NCBI GenBank assembly: GCA_002377605.1
Contig: DFQD01000149.1
Location: 1 to 11,128 of the forward strand
Direction: 5' to 3'
DNA: 11,128 nucleotides
Origin: Gammaproteobacteria bacterium UBA3498
Lineage (GTDB): Bacteria; Pseudomonadota; Gammaproteobacteria; Pseudomonadales; Pseudohongiellaceae
Within the stretch, counting starts at the first letter, position 1, and every line of letters starts with the position of its first letter. This document shows, in pieces, positions 6,928 to 11,128 of the stretch. The position numbers were made by a program, and so were the translations under genes. The notes beneath the pieces are model-generated. The model was given only the letters and a program-made list of their open reading frames with translations. It made no database searches and was not told the origin of the DNA.

Positions 6928-7241
6928 GTATTTACTCCCATAAAGATCTCACTAATAACTTCAATAATTGTTGCTCCGAACACCAGCACTATCTTGTTTT
7001 ACTTTTATTCTCACAACGCAAATCACAGCACAAAACTCATTGATTACGAAACTCACGTGTAACGGTAACTTCCTACATTCAAGAGGCAGAGATCTAGCTA
7101 ACTATCAACGTCAATCTGTAAGTACCGTAACCTGGTGAGTTTATTGTGATTTCTAGGCAAATATGCTTTCATCGGAAGCCAATTAAAGAGCAAAATTCGA
7201 AACCTAAAAATACAAAATAAAAGAATCGCGACGGACTCTGA
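6928..7241. other. 314-base intergenic region between the exporter operon and the TRAP genes
   Basis: This AT-rich stretch has no credible coding sequence on either strand. I found no hairpin followed by a T-run that would mark a terminator, and no -35/-10 pair with acceptable spacing, although a TRAP promoter should lie here. TACAAA at 7211-7216 is the nearest -10-like hexamer but lacks a -35 partner. The one structured element is the inverted repeat annotated at 7049-7142. The start codon at 7242 has only a weak purine stretch (ACGGA, about 7231-7235) as a ribosome binding site. Confidence 0.6.
7049..7142. repeat. Long-range imperfect inverted repeat in the TRAP upstream region
   Basis: AAACTCAC (7049-7056) is complementary to GTGAGTTT (7135-7142). 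Nested inside it, ACGGTA (7062-7067) is complementary to TACCGT (7123-7128). The two arms are in register, separated by a 5x6-base internal loop, and enclose about 55 bases. It could fold as an RNA leader element or mark paired operator half-sites, but an 8-base inverted repeat at this distance can arise by chance in a region of this size. Confidence 0.35.
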
Positions 7242-8270
7242 ATGAAAAGAATAGTAGTAGCTCTGGCTCTCGCGATTACGCTCAGCTCCTGTAGTGACGA
7301 ACTTTCCAGAGCAAGACCATACGTCCTCACCACCGCCACCACTGGTGGAACTTTTTATCCTGTTGGTGTTGCCATTGCCACATTGGCTCATGCGCAACTT
7401 TACGAATCGGAAGGAATATCTCTGACAGCAATTAGTTCAGCCGGATCAATGGAAAACTTAAAGTTGTTACGCGATAACCAAGTGCAGTTCGCAATCTTGC
7501 AAGGACCATTCGGAGCTTGGTCCTGGACTGGAGAAGGACCTGTAAGCAGGCCACAAACTCATATTCGCAGTGTTAGCGCGCTTTGGAAGAACGTTGAACA
7601 TTTTGTCTTACTCACCGAATTAACCGACACCAAATTTATGATGGATTTGGATCGCCTGGATGGCGAACGCTATGTACTGGGCGCAAGAAACTCGGGCGCG
7701 GAGCAAACTGGAAGATTCATTTTAGATACCCTAGGCATCGATTATGAAGGAAAATTCAACCTTGCCTTCATGGGATATGGTCCAACCTCGAACGCGATTC
7801 AAGACGGCAATATTGTCGGCATGAATATTCCAGCCGGTGCGCCCGTGAGCGCGATTACTCGAGCGTATGCGTTCATGGGCGAACGCATGACAATATTGAA
7901 TTGGACGCAAGAGTCCCTAAATAAATTGAATGCCCACTATCCTTTATGGGATTGGTATGATTTTCCTCCCGGCACCTACCCCAGTCAAACCGAACCTATT
8001 CGGACTGTTGCTTCACCCAATGTCTTAGTGACACGCACGGATATTCCAGACGAAGTGGTCTATAACATAACAAAGGTAATATGGGAAAATCTGGCAACAC
8101 TTCAAGAAATACATGGTGCAACTAACGATATGCGCCCAGAAATCGCCATAGATGGTCTAGGCGCACCTCTCCATGCAGGTGCATTACGCTATTACCGCGA
8201 AGTTGGTCTGGACATTCCTGATCGGCTACTAATCAATGAAGAAGAACCAAATTCAGGCGAAGGAGCCTAG
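7242..8270 (+). CDS. TAXI-family TRAP transporter solute-binding lipoprotein
   Basis: A 342-residue extracytoplasmic binding protein that would capture the substrate and deliver it to the TRAP permease encoded next. Residues 1-16 are a lipoprotein signal with lipobox LSSC (14-17); Cys17 would be lipidated, and Ser at +2 does not signal inner-membrane retention. TAXI-family marks are TTGGTFYPVG at 33-42, GSMENLKLL at 68-76 followed by VQFAILQG at 81-88, the NSGAEQTGRFILD segment at 150-162, AGAPVSAI at 198-205 and LHAGALRYYREVG at 310-322. The length is typical of the family. Many TAXI proteins are soluble and periplasmic, so a lipid anchor is notable. Known TAXI substrates include dicarboxylates such as 2-oxoglutarate and amino acids such as glutamate, but the ligand cannot be deduced here. 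Start and signal peptide agree well. The gene ends ten bases before the permease gene. Confidence 0.92.
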   Translation: MKRIVVALALAITLSSCSDELSRARPYVLTTATTGGTFYPVGVAIATLAHAQLYESEGISLTAISSAGSMENLKLLRDNQVQFAILQGPFGAWSWTGEGPVSRPQTHIRSVSALWKNVEHFVLLTELTDTKFMMDLDRLDGERYVLGARNSGAEQTGRFILDTLGIDYEGKFNLAFMGYGPTSNAIQDGNIVGMNIPAGAPVSAITRAYAFMGERMTILNWTQESLNKLNAHYPLWDWYDFPPGTYPSQTEPIRTVASPNVLVTRTDIPDEVVYNITKVIWENLATLQEIHGATNDMRPEIAIDGLGAPLHAGALRYYREVGLDIPDRLLINEEEPNSGEGA

Positions 8271-8280
8271 TCAGTAGTTT

Positions 8281-10308
8281 ATGAAATCGACTCACTTAAA
8301 ATGGATAGCCTTCTTATTCGCAGTCTTTCATATTTATTGCAACGTATTCGCCAGTATCTCTGAGCTCTGGCTTTCTGCGATTCACTTCGGTGGTTTCGTT
8401 GCTATTTGCGCACTCATGGGAAATGAGGAAGAAGAAGTACGCCAGAACTCGTTACGATATTGGATAAATATCGGGCTCGCACTATTAGCAATCGCCACTT
8501 CCTTTTACTTAATCTTATTTGAGAATGCACTTTACGCTCGAGAAACAGAATACATTCTCAGCGACTATATCTTTTCTTTGATCGCTGTCGGATTGGCAAT
8601 TGAATTTACTCGGCGCACTACCGGTTGGTTTATGCCAATACTAATCTTGGTGAGCCTATCTTATATTTTATTCTTGGGACGCTACATTTCCGGCGTATTT
8701 GCCTTCCCCGGATTGAGCTTGGAAACCGTTCTATATCGTAGCTTCTTTACAAGCGAAGGAATGTTCGGACTAACAGCACAGATCTCTTCCACCTTTGTAT
8801 TTATGTTCATTATCTTCGGCTCTTTCTTGCTGAAATCGGGAGCCGGCGACTTCATCGTACAAGTCGCTCAAACGATGACCCGTCGCTTAACCGGTGGCGC
8901 GGGATTCGTGTCAGTAGTTGGCTCTGGCATGATGGGGTCAATCTCCGGTTCCGCAGTCGCCAATACCGTTTCAATTGGTGTCATTACCATTCCGATGATG
9001 AAGCGCTCAGGTTTTTCACCGCGTTTTGCAGCCGGTGTGGAGGCAGCTGCATCAACCGGTGGAGCCCTCATGCCTCCGGTAATGGGAGCAGGAGCCTTTG
9101 TATTAGCCAGCTATACACAAATATCGTATTTAACAATTATCGCTGCATCCGCATTGCCTGCACTGCTTTATTTCCTAACCGTCTCTTATTTCGTGCGAAT
9201 TGAAGCCAAGCGTATTGGTCTTAAACCAACTGAAGATAAGAATAGTGAAAAAATTTCCGATGTTTTAAAGAATGGTTGGCATTTTATAATTCCCCTTTCT
9301 GTACTAGTTGGGTTTTTGGTAGCGGGTCGTACACCGACTACTTCGGCAGCCTTTGCGATTATCAGCGTAATCGCAGCATCATGGTTATCACCAAATCCCA
9401 TGCGCCTGAATGATATTTTTGAAGCAGTGGTAGGTGGCGTGAAAACCATGGTTTCAACTGCTTTGCTCCTCGTTGCCGTTGGCATCATAATCAATGTGGT
9501 TACGACTACCGGTGTAGGTAATGCCTTCTCATTAATGATTGTGGAATGGGCGCAGGGGAATTTACTAATAACCTTGGTTCTGGTCGCACTTGCATCTTTG
9601 GTACTCGGTATGGGTTTACCGGTTACCGCTTCCTATATTGTATTAGCAACTCTTTCCGCACCACTTATTTTTGACTTAATCAGTCAGTCTGCTTTGTTAG
9701 AAGCATTACAAGCAGGCGACTTGCCCAGCAATGTTGCTGCAACTATTGGATTGTTCGGTGGTGACCCGGTTGTTGCATTACAAGAAATGCCATTAGAAAT
9801 GAAGCAGCTCATCCGTCAGGAAATGCTGGATCCAGAATTACTAACCGGCATGCTATTAAGTGCACATTTGATCATCTTCTGGCTTTCTCAAGATAGTAAT
9901 GTAACACCGCCAGTTTGCCTTGCTTCATTTGCAGCTGCAGGTATCGCTGGAACGCGGCCCATGGCTACAGGCTTAACCAGCTGGAAAATTGCCAAGGGCT
10001 TGTATCTGGTGCCGGTGCTGTTCGCTTATTCACCATTGATTTCGGGAACCTGGCCAGAACGAATAGAAGTGTTCTTCTGGTCCTGTTTAGGCCTCTATGC
10101 CATGGCGGGGTTACTACAGTGGCATTTGGAAACGAAGATTAATGCCATTATTGCAACAGCTTTAGTAGTTAGTGCCGCCTTGTTAATGTGGACACCTTTC
10201 CCGATTTATTATCACGTGGCCGGCGCCACCTTATTATTTACAATCGTAATTTTTCAAAAACGTGGGAGCACTATTGCTCCTGCACCTGGTACCTTTCAAG
10301 ACAACTAA
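8281..10308 (+). CDS. TRAP transporter permease, fused 4TM/12TM (DctQM-type) subunit
   Basis: A 675-residue inner-membrane protein combining the small (DctQ-like) and large (DctM-like) TRAP subunits, as is usual for TAXI systems; it should use an ion gradient for substrate uptake. The N-terminal part (about residues 8-140) has several hydrophobic segments. The DctM core is clear: GSGMMGSISGSAVANTVSIG at 214-233, the segment FAAGVEAAASTGGALMPPVM at 249-268, LGMGLPVTASYIVLATLSAP at 442-461, and NVTPPVCLASFAAAGIAGT at 540-558. Between these last two blocks lies an extra, partly acidic stretch (about 466-520) not expected in the shortest family members. About four further helices follow up to the polar C terminus. 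An in-frame stop at 8275 makes the ATG at 8281 the first possible start. A purine-rich AAGGAG at 8260-8265 is too distant for an ideal ribosome binding site, so coupling to the upstream gene is likely. Confidence 0.93.
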   Translation: MKSTHLKWIAFLFAVFHIYCNVFASISELWLSAIHFGGFVAICALMGNEEEEVRQNSLRYWINIGLALLAIATSFYLILFENALYARETEYILSDYIFSLIAVGLAIEFTRRTTGWFMPILILVSLSYILFLGRYISGVFAFPGLSLETVLYRSFFTSEGMFGLTAQISSTFVFMFIIFGSFLLKSGAGDFIVQVAQTMTRRLTGGAGFVSVVGSGMMGSISGSAVANTVSIGVITIPMMKRSGFSPRFAAGVEAAASTGGALMPPVMGAGAFVLASYTQISYLTIIAASALPALLYFLTVSYFVRIEAKRIGLKPTEDKNSEKISDVLKNGWHFIIPLSVLVGFLVAGRTPTTSAAFAIISVIAASWLSPNPMRLNDIFEAVVGGVKTMVSTALLLVAVGIIINVVTTTGVGNAFSLMIVEWAQGNLLITLVLVALASLVLGMGLPVTASYIVLATLSAPLIFDLISQSALLEALQAGDLPSNVAATIGLFGGDPVVALQEMPLEMKQLIRQEMLDPELLTGMLLSAHLIIFWLSQDSNVTPPVCLASFAAAGIAGTRPMATGLTSWKIAKGLYLVPVLFAYSPLISGTWPERIEVFFWSCLGLYAMAGLLQWHLETKINAIIATALVVSAALLMWTPFPIYYHVAGATLLFTIVIFQKRGSTIAPAPGTFQDN

Positions 10309-10312
10309 TATT

Positions 10313-10317
10313 AAGAG
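10313..10317 (+). promoter_or_regulatory. Ribosome binding site for the oxidoreductase gene
   Basis: AAGAG lies six bases before the ATG at 10324, just downstream of the TRAP permease stop. It supports this start and a read-through transcript from the TRAP genes. Confidence 0.5.
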
Positions 10318-10323
10318 TGACAA

Positions 10324-11128
10324 ATGAGTATCACAGCCAGACAAATTCACCTGGTAAGCCGACCTGACGGCATGCCAAATCATGATCATTTCGCAACCGT
10401 TGAAGTCGAACTACCAGCCCTAGGCGATGGACAAGTTTTGATTAAGAACCATTACATGTCGGTTGATCCTTACATGCGCGGCCGTATGCGAGCGCAAGGT
10501 GTCTATGCTGAACCTTATGCTCTGAATCAGCCAATGTATGGAGGTGCTGTAGGCGAAGTACTGAAATCTAATTCAGAAGGATTTGAAGTGGGCGATACAG
10601 TTTTGAACGGCGCAGCTTGGCAAGACAATTTCTTAACAGATGCATCGTCCTTAAATAAGCTCACCCCTTTCGATGAGAATCGCATATCTCTCTATCTAGG
10701 CACATTAGGCATGCCTGGAATGACAGCCTACGTAGGGCTATTGCGATTCGGTGAACCTAAACCCGGTGAAACAGTTTTCGTGTCTGCTGCATCCGGCGCT
10801 GTTGGCGCAAATGTTTGTCAGATAGCAAAAAACTTAGGATGTCGTGTTATAGGTTCCGTTGGTAGTGATGACAAAGCACAATGGTTATTGGATGAATGTA
10901 GTGTGGATGAAGTCATCAACTACAAAACTTGTGGTGACTTAACTGAAGCTCTAACTAAAGCAGCACCGGATGGCGTAGATGTGTATTTTGAAAACGTCGG
11001 CGGTGAGCATCTGCAAGCGGCACTTAATGTCATGAACCATTTCGGTCGCATCGCGGCCTGCGGCATGATTGCTACCTATAACAATTCAAAACCCGCACCT
11101 GGCGCAAATAATCTAATGCTTATTGTCG
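10324..11128 (+). CDS. Zinc-independent MDR-family NADP-dependent oxidoreductase (3' end outside window)
   Basis: The first 268 codons of a gene that runs off the window end without a stop. It belongs to the zinc-less medium-chain dehydrogenase/reductase branch that includes leukotriene B4 12-hydroxydehydrogenase/prostaglandin reductase and CurA-type enzymes, which reduce activated C=C bonds of enones with NADPH. Evidence in order: N-terminal RQIHLVSRPDGMP (6-18), the typical NHYMSVDPYMRGRM (42-55), the pre-Rossmann GTLGMPGMTAY (126-136), the nucleotide-binding AASGAVG (155-161) with the following strand CRVIGSVGSDDK (173-184), and VYFENVGG (220-227). Structural-zinc cysteines are absent, as expected. 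The family is about 330-345 residues long, so roughly 70 residues are missing. It starts 15 bases after the TRAP permease gene, implying co-transcription, though cytosolic reductases of this family have broad substrates and the link to the imported solute is only inferred. Confidence 0.93.
   Translation, partial: MSITARQIHLVSRPDGMPNHDHFATVEVELPALGDGQVLIKNHYMSVDPYMRGRMRAQGVYAEPYALNQPMYGGAVGEVLKSNSEGFEVGDTVLNGAAWQDNFLTDASSLNKLTPFDENRISLYLGTLGMPGMTAYVGLLRFGEPKPGETVFVSAASGAVGANVCQIAKNLGCRVIGSVGSDDKAQWLLDECSVDEVINYKTCGDLTEALTKAAPDGVDVYFENVGGEHLQAALNVMNHFGRIAACGMIATYNNSKPAPGANNLMLIV

Noticed and set aside
7144..7167. TTGTGA (7144-7149) with TATGCT (7162-7167) as a TRAP promoter
   Set aside because: The spacer is only 12 bases, too short for a sigma-70-type promoter.
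7098..7397. 99-codon - strand frame spanning the intergenic region and the start of the TAXI gene
   Set aside because: Over half of it is antisense to the signal peptide and first motif of the TAXI protein; its composition is unlike a real protein and no domain is visible.
9186..9494. 102-codon - strand frame inside the TRAP permease gene
   Set aside because: It is antisense to the conserved DctM-like core and has low-quality composition.
9915..10142. 75-codon + strand frame inside the TRAP permease gene
   Set aside because: It is an out-of-frame shadow of a conserved membrane protein; its cysteine- and arginine-rich product has no family features.

Overview
This 11.1 kb window is chromosomal DNA from a Gram-negative bacterium, most likely a marine-type gammaproteobacterium. 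That placement is an inference from protein style and moderate GC: cleavable signal peptides, a lipoprotein signal, a TAXI-type TRAP transporter with a fused membrane subunit, an M16 peptidase and a zinc-less NADPH oxidoreductase. All supported genes lie on the + strand. I see no tRNA, rRNA, CRISPR array, insertion sequence or phage gene.

Layout: (1) bases 1-594 are the 3' end of an M16 (insulinase/processing-peptidase-like) metallopeptidase gene. (2) An 82-base gap holds a GC-rich hairpin overlapping a perfect TATAAT box, a candidate promoter for the next genes. (3) Bases 677-6927 form a tightly packed run of six genes: an ABC-2 exporter ATPase and its permease (ATGA overlap), a secreted protein with two PDZ-like domains and no protease domain, two tandem secreted FG-GAP/VCBS-type beta-propeller proteins (GTGA overlap) that look like diverged duplicates, and an 87-residue two-helix membrane protein. 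(4) A 314-base intergenic region contains a long imperfect inverted repeat and no convincing terminator or promoter. (5) Bases 7242-10308 encode a TAXI-family TRAP solute-binding lipoprotein and a fused 4TM/12TM TRAP permease. (6) From 10324 to the window end runs the 5' part of a zinc-independent MDR-family oxidoreductase, probably co-transcribed with the TRAP genes.

The TRAP pair is a complete secondary uptake system whose substrate cannot be read from sequence. The least conventional part is the exporter-PDZ-propeller cassette. Its spacing and overlaps imply co-expression, and its envelope proteins (two PDZ modules, two probable propellers, one small membrane protein) look like binding scaffolds rather than enzymes. 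A working hypothesis is an envelope-located accessory complex around an ABC-2 exporter; no function can be assigned from the sequence alone.
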